43,880 nucleotides of DNA, taken from an uncultured Eubacterium sp. (lineage in GTDB: Bacteria > Bacillota > Clostridia > Lachnospirales > Lachnospiraceae). The position numbers and the translations under genes were made by a program. Position 1 is the stretch's first letter, and each line of letters starts with the position of its first letter. Below the pieces are notes generated by a model. It saw only the letters and a list, made by a program, of their open reading frames with translations. It ran no database searches and was not told the DNA's origin. Location of the stretch: positions 1 through 43,880 of the forward strand of contig CAJTZX010000035.1 in the NCBI GenBank assembly GCA_910584345.1, read 5' to 3'. Of this stretch, positions 32,230 through 40,626 are shown one piece after another.

Positions 32230-33261
32230 ATGAGTTTTCATTTTGTCAGGGAGCTTCCAACTCCTGCTGTCGTAAAGGAAATGCATCCCGTTCCAACTGA
32301 GCTTGCTGAAATAAAAAAAGAAAGAGACCGCATGATCTCTGATATTATTTTAGGAAAAGATGACCGTTTTCTTGTAATCATCGGGCCATGTTCCGCAGAC
32401 AGAGAAGATGCTGTCTGTGAATATGTCAGCAGATTGGCGCCTATTCAGGAAAAAGTAAAAGACCGCGTTTTGATTATTCCAAGAATCTATACAAACAAAC
32501 CGCGTACAACCGGGGAAGGATATAAAGGAATTGTATCACAGCCAAATCCTGAAGAAGCGCCAAATATGCTAAACGGCCTTATGGCTATGCGTAAAATGCA
32601 CGTTCGTGCCATTCAAGAGAGCGGATTAACTGCTGCAGATGAAATGCTTTATTGTGAAAACTGGAGTTTTGTAGACGATTTACTTTCCTATGTAGCAATT
32701 GGCGCCCGTTCGGTAGAAGACCAGCTGCACCGTTTAACAGCCAGTGGTTTTGATGTAGCAGCCGGTATGAAAAACCCAACAAGCGGAGACTTTTCCGTCA
32801 TGTTAAACTCCGTCTATGCAGCACAGCACCCTCATCATTTTATTTACCGTAATTATGAGGTAGATACCGATGGCAATCCATTAACGCATGTGATTTTGCG
32901 CGGAGCCATCAGCAAGCATGGCAATACCGTACAAAATTATCATTATGAAGATATTATGCGCCTGCTGGACCGATATGACAGTATGCACCTGAAACACCCG
33001 GCAGCTGTTATTGATGCGAATCATTCCAATTCCAACAAGCAATTTAAAGAACAAATCCGTATCGTTAAAGAAGTAATGCATAATCGAATTGTCTCGCCAG
33101 ATATTCATTCACTCGTAAAGGGCGTTATGGTGGAAAGCTATCTGGAAGAAGGTTCACAAAAAATTGGCGATCACATTTACGGAAAGTCTATCACTGATCC
33201 ATGCCTTGGCTGGGAAGATTCTGAAAAGCTGATTTATACCATTGCAGAAATGAATCATTAA
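32230..33261 (+). CDS. aroF: DAHP synthase (class I, AroF/G/H type)
   Basis: DAHP synthase condenses PEP and erythrose 4-phosphate, entering the shikimate pathway. The 343-aa protein shows FLVIIGPCSADREDAVCEYV, IPRIYTNKPRTTGEGYKGI, ARSVEDQLHRLTASG, VAAGMKNPTSGDFSVML, VILRGAISKHGNTVQNYHYE and PAAVIDANHSNSNKQFKEQI. The metal-binding Cys and His residues are visible. The paralogue (aroF/G/H) and feedback inhibitor cannot be told. Its stop overlaps the xerD stop by 4 bp. Confidence 0.93.
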   Translation: MSFHFVRELPTPAVVKEMHPVPTELAEIKKERDRMISDIILGKDDRFLVIIGPCSADREDAVCEYVSRLAPIQEKVKDRVLIIPRIYTNKPRTTGEGYKGIVSQPNPEEAPNMLNGLMAMRKMHVRAIQESGLTAADEMLYCENWSFVDDLLSYVAIGARSVEDQLHRLTASGFDVAAGMKNPTSGDFSVMLNSVYAAQHPHHFIYRNYEVDTDGNPLTHVILRGAISKHGNTVQNYHYEDIMRLLDRYDSMHLKHPAAVIDANHSNSNKQFKEQIRIVKEVMHNRIVSPDIHSLVKGVMVESYLEEGSQKIGDHIYGKSITDPCLGWEDSEKLIYTIAEMNH

Positions 33262-34172
33262 TCAGAATTTTTCTCCCTCGGATGAGCTTTTGTATATACT
33301 TCCCGCACAGATACATGATGCATTTTTGCGTAAACTTGTGCCGCTGACAGATCTGCATACCCCATCATCTCCTGAACCGCATACAAATCCGCTCCGTTAT
33401 CCACCAAATGCGCCGCAAATGAATGACGGAGCGTATGCGGTGTAATCTCGCCTTCAATTCCAGCTGCTTTTGCATATTGTTTTACCAGCTTCCAAAATCC
33501 CTGTCGGCTCATTTCCTGTCCGGCAAGATTTGTAAACAGATTTGTGCATAGGGAATCTTTTACAAGCAGCGGCCTTGCTTTATCCAAATACTCGATTAAA
33601 GCATTCTTTGCCATTCTGCCAAATGGAATCACCCGCTCTTTCATGCCCTGACGGCATAGAAGATACTCCATCGTAAGATTAATGTCTTCTGCCTGAATCT
33701 TTACGAGCTCACTGACTCTGATTCCGGTTGCATATAACATTTCCAGCATAGCACGGTCCCGTATTGCTTTTGGCGAATTCCCCTGCGGCTGCTTTAAAAG
33801 CCTGACTACCTCTTGCGGCGTCAAAATATATGGTATTTCTTTCTCAACCTTTGGCGCCTTTAACTGTGCAGCAGGATTTTGAGACAAACTCCCATTCTGC
33901 TCCAAATATCGAAAAAAAGATTTTATAGATGCAACGGATCTCGCAATTGTAGACGGACGCTTTTTTTCATGCTCCATTTGCCGTAAATAATCCTGCAGCT
34001 GCTTCCCATCAATCTGATCCCAGTCAAAGCTTTCAAGTAGATTCATCTCTTTCTTCTTCTCTTCCAGAAAATCTGCCATTTTATATAAATCACGTTGATA
34101 CGATACTACCGTATTTTGCGAGATTCCCTGCAGACGTAACTGCGCTATGTACTCAGAAATTTTTTCTCTCAT
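33258..34172 (-). CDS. xerD: XerD-like tyrosine recombinase with an unusual active-site residue
   Basis: The 304-aa protein has an N-terminal SAM-like core-binding domain (LRLQGISQNTVVSYQRDLYK) and a catalytic domain. LYATGIRVSELVKI carries the first Arg, RQGMKERVIPFG the Lys region, and HTLRHSFAAHLVDNGADL the His-x-x-Arg. The nucleophile Tyr lies in AAQVYAKMHH. The position normally His or Trp (LGH) reads MMGYADLS; the codon is TAT, one change from CAT. Spacing from spoIIM and position beside it match the clostridial xerD that resolves chromosome dimers. AGGAGTAGAA precedes the ATG. It may be impaired or tolerate Tyr. Confidence 0.88.
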   Translation of the reverse strand: MREKISEYIAQLRLQGISQNTVVSYQRDLYKMADFLEEKKKEMNLLESFDWDQIDGKQLQDYLRQMEHEKKRPSTIARSVASIKSFFRYLEQNGSLSQNPAAQLKAPKVEKEIPYILTPQEVVRLLKQPQGNSPKAIRDRAMLEMLYATGIRVSELVKIQAEDINLTMEYLLCRQGMKERVIPFGRMAKNALIEYLDKARPLLVKDSLCTNLFTNLAGQEMSRQGFWKLVKQYAKAAGIEGEITPHTLRHSFAAHLVDNGADLYAVQEMMGYADLSAAQVYAKMHHVSVREVYTKAHPREKNSD

Positions 34173-34308
34173 TTCTACTCCTATTCCGCCTGTGCTCCTG
34201 CTTCATCTGTGATACGGTTTCCCTCTGTAAACAATGCTCACAAAACGCAAAAAGCAGTACCATCCATCTTATGGTCTGGCCACTGGATCTTTGCCGCATT
34301 CACTTTTC

Positions 34309-34926
34309 TCACATTCTTCTTATGTAGCTCTTTAAAAGAATCGGATTTACATAACTCTCCAGCCAAACTCCTGCAATCATGCAAAGAATTGCTGATAACA
34401 ATAAAAACAGATTTGGATTCTTCCACAGCTTTTGAATACCCATCGGCATCGTAAGTTCAGTCTTGGTACCAAATAAAATCCTGCCCAGCCCAAAATATGC
34501 AGCTGCGTAACAGATAACTTGTGGAAAAACGGATAACAGCACGATTACCATCCCCTGAAATTTCATGCATACAAGTGCGTTGACAAACAAATATCCAAGA
34601 GAAAACGCATACCATCCTACCACACCCGGGAGCGCAAAAATGCCAAATCGTGTATATACAAACAACGCTGTCATACCAAACACCTTAATCCTCCGTTTCA
34701 ATAAAAACAGAAAATACGCACCGGCATCCAATTCCAGATACGCCAGCTGCCCCACATAATATTGATTTAACATCCCATACTGGAGCATTTTTTCAGTTCC
34801 CACCCAGTTTGCAGTCAATATTCCTAAAAAGAACAACACCAAGAAACAGCCGGCCAGAAATCCTTTCCATGGAATTTTCGGAAGATGAAAATGCGGTACT
34901 TGAATCGTTCGACGTTTTATTCTCAC
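34309..34926 (-). CDS. spoIIM: SpoIIM-like stage II sporulation membrane protein
   Basis: The 205-aa protein has about five hydrophobic segments: GFLAGCFLVLFFLGILTANW, VFGMTALFVYTRFGIFALPG, WYAFSLGYLFVNALV, GMVIVLLSVFPQVICYAAAY and LFLLLSAILCMIAGV. It starts at a GTG with a weak ribosome binding site. Such size and topology, just before a xerD-type gene, match clostridial SpoIIM (engulfment, with SpoIID and SpoIIP). The sequence is diverged, so the symbol rests partly on context. Confidence 0.75.
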   Translation of the reverse strand: MRIKRRTIQVPHFHLPKIPWKGFLAGCFLVLFFLGILTANWVGTEKMLQYGMLNQYYVGQLAYLELDAGAYFLFLLKRRIKVFGMTALFVYTRFGIFALPGVVGWYAFSLGYLFVNALVCMKFQGMVIVLLSVFPQVICYAAAYFGLGRILFGTKTELTMPMGIQKLWKNPNLFLLLSAILCMIAGVWLESYVNPILLKSYIRRM

Positions 34927-34991
34927 TACATGTCTCTTTTTCTTTTTCCAATTAATTTAATCTATGCACATTTTCTATATTTATGCAAAAA

Positions 34992-35531
34992 TTATCTGTA
35001 TTTATTTTTATATGCCATAAGTGCAGCCACCGTTTTGCCATCCTGAATCTCGCCTGCATAGATTCTTTCACACAATACGTCTAATTCCATCGGTTCCAAT
35101 TCTATAAATTCATAAGGATCCAAATGCTGCCTACCCGGTTTTAAATCTCTTGCCACATAAATATCAATAAATTCATTATCATAGGCTACCGTTGGTTTTA
35201 AGGAAATCAAAAACTCTAAATTTTCACTGCGATAACCCGTTTCTTCTTCCAGTTCCCTTGCCGCACAGACTTTTGTATCCTCTGTGGTTTGATCTCTCGC
35301 ACCAGCCGGAATCTCAATGGTCATACGCTCTAATGCATTTCGATATTGGTGAACCATTAAAATCCTTCCATCATCCATGACCGGAACTACCGCAGCCGCT
35401 CCTTTCCTATGTGAGATAAAATCCCATTTTACCACTTTACCGTCCGGCATCTGCATATAATCTGTATAAAAATCTAAAATCACCCCTTGAAACTCCAGCT
35501 TTCTGTCAATCCTTATAATTTTGTTATCCAT
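34992..35531 (-). CDS. Nudix hydrolase, ADP-ribose pyrophosphatase-like
   Basis: The 179-aa protein starts DRKLEFQGVILDFYTDYMQ, and GKVVKWDFISHRKGAAAVVP leads to a Nudix box: EIPAGARDQTTEDTK and AARELEEETGYRSEN. REL-EEETGY supplies the metal-binding glutamates. The glycine-to-glutamate spacing is one longer than the consensus. PTVAYDNEFIDIYVARDLKPG is typical of NudF-type enzymes that cleave ADP-ribose. GAAAGGAAAA precedes the ATG. It is followed by the SpoIIM gene, 65 bp away. Confidence 0.9.
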   Translation of the reverse strand: MDNKIIRIDRKLEFQGVILDFYTDYMQMPDGKVVKWDFISHRKGAAAVVPVMDDGRILMVHQYRNALERMTIEIPAGARDQTTEDTKVCAARELEEETGYRSENLEFLISLKPTVAYDNEFIDIYVARDLKPGRQHLDPYEFIELEPMELDVLCERIYAGEIQDGKTVAALMAYKNKYR

Positions 35532-35600
35532 ATTCTATTTTTCCTTTCTGAACGGAATCATTTTTGATATATCTTTCTTTTTTATTTTAAATTGCTTTTG

Positions 35601-35641
35601 AAAAAAGCGCCAAAACCATTTATTAAACGGTCTTGACGCTT
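35601..35641 (-). terminator. Terminator of rny
   Basis: On the minus strand AAGCGTCAAGACC (35641-35629) pairs with GGTTTTGGCGCTT (35617-35605) using two wobbles. The 11-nt loop is AT-rich and TTTTTT follows. It lies 30 nt after the rny stop. Confidence 0.9.
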
Positions 35642-35669
35642 ATCTTGCTCTTTCATTTTTTAATCATGA

Positions 35670-37223
35670 TTATTTCGCGTAATCTATCACTCTTGATTCG
35701 CGAATTACATTCACCTTAATCTGTCCCGGATACTGTAACTGCGCCTCAATCTGCTTTGATATATCTCTTGCGAGTAATATCATATCTGCATCGCTTACCT
35801 GCTCCGGTACAACCATAATACGAATCTCCCTGCCTGCCTGAATTGCAAAAGATTTCTCAACACCTTTAAAACTGTTTGTAATATCCTCTAACTGCTGAAG
35901 ACGGTTCGAATATGTTTCTAATGTCTCTCTCCTTGCCCCTGGTCTTGCTGCACTTATCGTATCAGCAGCCTGTACCAGACACGCAACCAAAGACTGTGGT
36001 TCTACATCACCATGATGTGCTTCTACTGCATTAATAATAACCGCTGATTCTTTGTATTTTTTACAAATATCAACTCCAATCTGAATATGTGAGCCTTCCA
36101 TTTCATGGTCGACTGATTTTCCGATATCATGTAATAATCCTGCACGTTTTGCAGTTCTGGCATCCACACCAATCTCTGCTGCCAAAAGACCTGCTAACTG
36201 CGCAACTTCAATCGAATGTTTTAACGCATTCTGTCCATAACTGGTTCTGAACTTCATACGGCCAAGCAAACGCACTAATTCTGGATGAAGTCCATGAATC
36301 CCGGCTTCTAATGTAGCCGTTTCGCCTTCCTCCCGAATCATATTCTCTACTTCTTTTTGCGCCTTTTCCACCATTTCTTCAATTCTTGCCGGATGGATAC
36401 GGCCGTCAACAATCAATTTTTCCAATGCAATACGTGCTACTTCTCTTCGGATTGGATCAAAACCTGATAAAATGACCGCTTCTGGTGTATCATCAATGAT
36501 CAGATCAATTCCGGTCAGTGTTTCCAGCGTACGGATATTCCGGCCTTCGCGACCGATAATACGTCCTTTCATCTCGTCATTCGGAAGCTGGACAACGGAA
36601 ATAGAAGTTTCAGCAACATGATCTGCCGCACACTTTTGAATCGCGGTAACGACATAATCTCTTGCTTTTTTTCCTGCTTCTTCCCTGGCCCTTGTTTCCA
36701 TTTCTTTGATCATTTTTGCAGTATCAAGCTTTACATCATCTTCTACGGTCTTTAAAAGATATTCTTTTGCCTGTTCGGAGGTAAGTCCGGAGATTCTTTC
36801 CAGTTCCTGTAATCGTTCCTCATTCAGCTTTGCGACTTCTTCCTTTTGCCTGTTAATCTCTTCTTCTTTCGCTGCAAATCCGGCTTCGCGTTTTTCAATC
36901 GCATCCAGCTTTTTATCCAGATTCGATTCCTTTTGCTCAATCCTACGCTCATTACGCTGAATCTCCGCACGCCGCTCTTTGATCTCACGGTCAAGTTCAT
37001 TCTTGGTACGAATAGACTCTTCTTTCACTTCGAGCAAAGATTCACGCTTTTTCGTCTCAGCCGTCTTCACCGCTTCATCAATGATCGCCCTTGCTTTATC
37101 ATCCGCTGAGCCTATTTTAGCCTCTACAACTTTTTTCTGATAAGCAGATGTAACAAAGTAAGTAACCGGCACCGAAATCACAATTGTAATTAATACAGCA
37201 ATGATGATTGGTATTGGTGACAC
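35670..37223 (-). CDS. rny: Ribonuclease Y
   Basis: RNase Y initiates mRNA decay at the membrane. The 517-aa protein has an N-terminal membrane helix (IPIIIAVLITIVISVPVTYF). A long charged coiled coil (residues ~45-190) follows, then a KH domain (MKGRIIGREGRNIRTLETLT) and an HD domain (AGLLHDIGKSVDHEMEGSH). The start is GTG after AAGGAGGTG. It has its own promoter and terminator. Confidence 0.97.
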   Translation of the reverse strand: MSPIPIIIAVLITIVISVPVTYFVTSAYQKKVVEAKIGSADDKARAIIDEAVKTAETKKRESLLEVKEESIRTKNELDREIKERRAEIQRNERRIEQKESNLDKKLDAIEKREAGFAAKEEEINRQKEEVAKLNEERLQELERISGLTSEQAKEYLLKTVEDDVKLDTAKMIKEMETRAREEAGKKARDYVVTAIQKCAADHVAETSISVVQLPNDEMKGRIIGREGRNIRTLETLTGIDLIIDDTPEAVILSGFDPIRREVARIALEKLIVDGRIHPARIEEMVEKAQKEVENMIREEGETATLEAGIHGLHPELVRLLGRMKFRTSYGQNALKHSIEVAQLAGLLAAEIGVDARTAKRAGLLHDIGKSVDHEMEGSHIQIGVDICKKYKESAVIINAVEAHHGDVEPQSLVACLVQAADTISAARPGARRETLETYSNRLQQLEDITNSFKGVEKSFAIQAGREIRIMVVPEQVSDADMILLARDISKQIEAQLQYPGQIKVNVIRESRVIDYAK

Positions 37224-37341
37224 AGGAGCACCTCCTTATTTAGTTTTCATTGTACATATAACATCACTCAATTGCAGTTTTCACAGATTTTGATCTATAA
37301 AACCGCATATTATCGTTCAAGTCATAAATAACAACAATTAG

Positions 37342-37370
37342 ATTTTATACTTTCCATTGCATTATGTCAA
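37342..37370 (-). promoter_or_regulatory. Promoter of rny
   Basis: TTGACA (37370-37365) and TAAAAT (37347-37342) on the minus strand are 17 bp apart. The leader to the GTG start is about 110 nt. Confidence 0.8.
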
Positions 37371-37419
37371 GTAGATTCCTAATTTCTGAAAACGCAGCCT
37401 ATTATTTTGCGTTTTTAAA

Positions 37420-38022
37420 CTACCACTTTAAAACATGCATAATCTCATCCCTGCTGAATCCTTTGCGAAATAAATATTGATACATTTTTGCAGTTTCCTG
37501 TCTAGTAGCCGTATCCGGATCGAAATTCTTTTTTTCGATAAGTTTTTGAATCAATGTCTCCGGCAATGTCTCATACTCTTCGTTGATCGCCCGGTCAATC
37601 GTATCCGATGAAATACCCTTTGCAAATAAATCCATTTTCATACGTCCAATGCTTCTTCGGTCTTGATTCAGCCTTATAAAAGTGCGGGCATACCGTTCAT
37701 CATCTATATAATGATAAGATTTTACATAAGCTATTGCTTCTTCCACAAGTTCATTCGGATATCCGCCTTCTAACAGTTTCTTTCGAAGCTGCTGTTCTGT
37801 GCGATCCATCTTTTCCAGCAAATGCATCGCTCTTTTTATCGCACGCTTACCTACAATTTCATAAAACAGCCGGTGATACAATTCTTCACTGACAAACATC
37901 TGCTCTTCCATGCCAAGTTTTTTTATTTCTGATATGTATAAAATCAACGCCTCTTTCTCATCAAAAGAAACCTGCGCTTTCCCTTTGCCATGATCCAATG
38001 GCGAAATTGCTGTAATTATCAT
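37420..38022 (-). CDS. recX: Regulatory protein RecX
   Basis: RecX binds RecA filaments and limits recombinase activity. The 200-aa protein is built of three-helix repeats: AMHLLEKMDRTEQQLRKKLL, AIAYVKSYHYIDDERYARTF, RRSIGRMKMDLFAKGISSDT and MYQYLFRKGFSRDEIMHVLK. The ATG overlaps the recA stop (ATGA), so RecX is made with RecA at lower stoichiometry. Confidence 0.93.
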   Translation of the reverse strand: MIITAISPLDHGKGKAQVSFDEKEALILYISEIKKLGMEEQMFVSEELYHRLFYEIVGKRAIKRAMHLLEKMDRTEQQLRKKLLEGGYPNELVEEAIAYVKSYHYIDDERYARTFIRLNQDRRSIGRMKMDLFAKGISSDTIDRAINEEYETLPETLIQKLIEKKNFDPDTATRQETAKMYQYLFRKGFSRDEIMHVLKW

Positions 38023-39248
38023 TTTTCCTTATCTTCCTGCGCGGAATCAGAGGAAGGTTTTGCTTCAAAAGACTGCGCTCCTGCTGATTTTTCCGATGCT
38101 GGTTTTTCTATTGTTTCTGATTTTTCTGATTTTTTTGAAGTCTTCGGCTCAGTTTCCGCCTGTTTTGCAAATGCTTTCGCAGCAGCCTGTTCTGCAGCCT
38201 TTTCCGCCTCTTCTTTGCGCTGCTTTTCATAATGTGCCCGCACCTTTTGATCAATTTCATCACAAAGCTGTGGCCTGTCTCTTAAAAGCTGCTTCGCATT
38301 TTCTCTGCCCTGGCCAATCTTTTCGCCTTCATAGGCATACCAGGCTCCTGATTTATTTACAATTCCAAGATTAACTGCTATGTCCAAAATATCGCCTTCT
38401 CTGGAAATTCCTTCTCCAAACATAATATCAAATTCAGCTTCTTTAAACGGCGGAGCAATTTTATTTTTTACCACTTTGATACGTGTCCGGTTACCTACCA
38501 TAACGCCGCCTTGTTTTAGTGTTTCTATCTTTCTAACGTCCAATCGGACAGAAGAATAAAATTTCAGCGCACGTCCTCCAGTCGTCGTCTCTGGATTGCC
38601 AAACATAACACCAATCTTTTCACGCAGCTGATTAATAAATATTACAATACAATCTGTCTTGCTAATAATACCAATCAGTTTCCGAAGTCCCTGTGACATT
38701 AAGCGGGCCTGCAGACCTACATGGGAATCACCCATATCTCCATCTATTTCCGCCTTTGGCACAAGCGCAGCAACAGAATCCACGATGACCACATCGACTG
38801 CACCTGAGCGTACCATTGTCTCTGTAATCTCTAAAGCCTGCTCCCCGTTATCCGGCTGTGAAATATACAAATCTTCTATTTGTACGCCGATTTTGCGTGC
38901 ATATGCCGGATCTAGTGCATGTTCTGCATCAATAAATGCCGCTATTCCGCCTGTTTTTTGCACTTCGGCCACTACATGCAATGCAACTGTCGTTTTACCG
39001 CTTGATTCCGGTCCATAAATCTCTATAATCCTGCCTTTTGGAAGTCCTCCAAGCCCTAATGCAAGATCCAGGCTGAGCGAACCTGTCGGTATTGTTGCTA
39101 TATTCATATTGCTGGTCGGATCTCCTAAACGCATAACGGAACCTGATCCATATTGTTTTTCTATCTGAAGAATCGCTGCGTCTAATGCTTTTAATTTTTC
39201 TTCCTTACTTTCTCTGCCTTCTTTTACTTCTTTTGATTCTCTTGCCAT
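38019..39248 (-). CDS. recA: Recombinase RecA with an extended C-terminal tail
   Basis: RecA catalyses strand exchange and LexA autocleavage. Landmarks are IIEIYGPESSGKTTVALHVV (Walker A, residues 79-86), VDVVIVDSVAALVPKAEIDG (Walker B), DGDMGDSHVGLQARLMSQ, IFINQLREKIGVMFGNPETT and SSVRLDVRKIETLKQGG. At 409 aa it is longer than the usual ~350: the tail after YEKQRKEEAEKAAEQAAAKA is rich in A, K, S and E (KTSKKSEKSETIEKPASEKS). AAGGAGACGGATT precedes the ATG. Confidence 0.98.
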   Translation of the reverse strand: MARESKEVKEGRESKEEKLKALDAAILQIEKQYGSGSVMRLGDPTSNMNIATIPTGSLSLDLALGLGGLPKGRIIEIYGPESSGKTTVALHVVAEVQKTGGIAAFIDAEHALDPAYARKIGVQIEDLYISQPDNGEQALEITETMVRSGAVDVVIVDSVAALVPKAEIDGDMGDSHVGLQARLMSQGLRKLIGIISKTDCIVIFINQLREKIGVMFGNPETTTGGRALKFYSSVRLDVRKIETLKQGGVMVGNRTRIKVVKNKIAPPFKEAEFDIMFGEGISREGDILDIAVNLGIVNKSGAWYAYEGEKIGQGRENAKQLLRDRPQLCDEIDQKVRAHYEKQRKEEAEKAAEQAAAKAFAKQAETEPKTSKKSEKSETIEKPASEKSAGAQSFEAKPSSDSAQEDKEK

Positions 39249-39275
39249 AATCCGTCTCCTTCATTGATACATCAC

Positions 39276-39289
39276 CGAACAAATGTTTG
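39276..39289 (-). promoter_or_regulatory. LexA (SOS) box upstream of recA
   Basis: CGAACAAATGTTTG (plus strand) matches the Gram-positive SOS box pattern CGAACnnnnGTTYG and is nearly palindromic. It lies about 13 bp downstream of the -10 box, where LexA would block recA transcription. Confidence 0.85.
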
Positions 39290-39301
39290 ATCTCAATTTT
39301 T

Positions 39302-39330
39302 ATACTATAATAATTTTTAAGTATTGTCAA
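39302..39330 (-). promoter_or_regulatory. Promoter of recA
   Basis: TTGACA (39330-39325) and TAGTAT (39307-39302) on the minus strand have 17-bp spacing, just upstream of the LexA box. Confidence 0.78.
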
Positions 39331-39689
39331 TAAATAATTTGAATATCTTTCTTTTTTCAGAATGGTCCATCTGAACTTTCACGTATATGATAACCGTTCA
39401 GACAATCTACCTCGTAATCTTCTCAAAATAACTCAACAATCCTCCATAGAAAACCTCCTTATTCTGTTTTTTGGAGATTCTCTTTTTATTTCCAGAAAAT
39501 CTCCTGCTTATTGGGATAAAAGCACGATTTTCTGAAAGGACAAAGGATTCACACCTTGAAATGAAATGTCATAGAAATATCGGAAATAAATTTCCGAAAC
39601 AATGAAACTTTAGAAAATATGCCCTTATGGGCACGTCATGCTTTTTTGTATTTTAACACATCTAAAAAGAAAAACGCAATAAAAATTTC
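39331..39689. other. Intergenic region with several hairpins and an orphan ribosome binding site
   Basis: No gene fits. Visible hairpins are TCGGAAA/TTTCCGA near 39577-39594, TGCCC/GGGCA near 39619-39632, and GGAGATTCTCT/AGAAAATCTCC near 39474-39505. On the minus strand a strong AAGGAGG precedes an ATG near 39453, but that frame ends after four codons (MEDC). This could be a leader or the scar of a lost gene. Confidence 0.4.
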
Positions 39690-39737
39690 AAAAAAATGGC
39701 AGGATCTCTCCGTTTTTGAAAGAGCCTGCCGTTTTTT
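39690..39737. terminator. Bidirectional terminator between recA and the glucosidase gene
   Basis: GGCAGGATCTCT (39698-39709) pairs with AGAGCCTGCC (39721-39730) with a small bulge. GTTTTTT follows on the plus strand, and ATTTTTTT on the minus strand. It lies 15 bp beyond the glucosidase stop, so mainly serves that minus-strand gene. Confidence 0.85.
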
Positions 39738-39752
39738 ATCTCTCATTCCTTA

Positions 39753-40400
39753 TTACTCCAAATCTTCTCCATTCGAAGCAATCACCTTCTGATACCACCC
39801 AAAAGATTTTTTTCTGCTGCGTGCAAGTGTGCCGCTGCCATCATCTTGTTTATCTACATAAATAAATCCATACCGCTTTTTCATCTCACCTGAAGAAGCG
39901 CTGACCAAATCCAGACATCCCCAGGCCGTATACCCCATCAGATCTACTCCATCTTCTTCTACTGCCGCCTTCATTGCACGAATGTGTTCTCTTAAATAAT
40001 CTATTCGATAATCATCCATAATCCGTCCGCTACTATCTGGCTCATCCAGTGCACCCAGGCCATTTTCTACGACAAACAGCGGCTTTTGGTATCGGTTATA
40101 TACTTCATTCAACGTAATACGCAGCCCCATTGGGTCAATTGGCCAGCCCCAGCCGCTAAATTTCAGATAAGGGTTTTTCACGGAACGAAACAAATTTCCC
40201 TCATCCTCTTCCTGCACACTGTCTGGCGAGGCAATACACCTGCTGTTATAATACGAAAACGAAATAAAGTCTACCGCAGAGTCAATTTCTGCACCTGCTT
40301 TTTTCTGAAAGCAAATACCTTTTCCCATTACAATTTTTTCCTGCCCTACATGATCGCGGACTACTGCCGCATTATTGTTGAGAATTTTGCAAATCTGCAT
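39753..40400 (-). pseudogene. bglA: 6-phospho-beta-glucosidase (GH1), N-terminally truncated
   Basis: From about residue 43 the product matches the C-terminal 45% of GH1 6-phospho-beta-glucosidases: VDFISFSYYNSRC, KNPYLKFSGWGWPIDPMGLR, KPLFVVENGLGA (nucleophile Glu), DDYRIDYLREHIRAMKAAV, DLMGYTAWGCLDLVSASSGE, MKKRYGFIYVDK and ARSRKKSFGWYQKVIASNGE. The acid/base NEP motif and the whole first half of the barrel are missing. The first ~40 residues (MQICKILNNNAAVV...) are not GH1-like. The frame is otherwise clean and GGGGGC precedes the ATG, so a short protein could be made. It cannot be an active barrel. No phosphotransferase genes are nearby. Confidence 0.85.
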
Positions 40401-40430
40401 TTGCTGCCCCCTTGTCTAAAAAAACTAATA

Positions 40431-40493
40431 AAAAAACCTATATACACAAATATCCTGAAAACATCTGTCTTCAAATATATCTCTGTATATAGG
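40431..40493 (-). terminator. Terminator or attenuator upstream of the glucosidase remnant
   Basis: On the minus strand CCTATATACA (40493-40484) pairs with TGTATATAGG (40446-40437), extended by further AT pairs, and TTTTTT follows. Either it ends the prfC transcript or it is the terminator of an antiterminator-controlled bgl leader. I see no clear RAT sequence. Confidence 0.7.
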
Positions 40494-40522
40494 TCTAGCT
40501 TGCTATGTGCAATCACTATCCT

Positions 40523-40541
40523 GTTCTGTTAAGAACAGAAC
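40523..40541. repeat. Inverted repeat in the prfC-bgl gap
   Basis: GTTCTGTT (40523-40530) and AACAGAAC (40534-40541) form a perfect 8-bp inverted repeat around AAG. It could be an operator for the sugar gene. It does not match the LexA box. Confidence 0.5.
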
Positions 40542-40575
40542 CACACGCAAATAAAAAAGTCAATCCTTTTCTATA

Positions 40576-40613
40576 CAATTTTTATACACAATTTTATACG
40601 CAATTTTTATACA
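40576..40613. repeat. Three tandem 12-13-bp AT-rich repeats
   Basis: CAATTTTTATACA, CAATTTTATACG and CAATTTTTATACA follow each other. On the minus strand each contains TATAAAA, resembling a series of -10 boxes. They end 13 bp before the prfC stop codon (40627). Confidence 0.7.
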
Positions 40614-40626
40614 GTTTTTAAGTTCC

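Noticed and set aside
40523..40541. LexA box in the prfC-bgl gap
   Set aside because: GTTCTGTT-AAG-AACAGAAC is palindromic but does not match CGAAC-N4-GTTCG.
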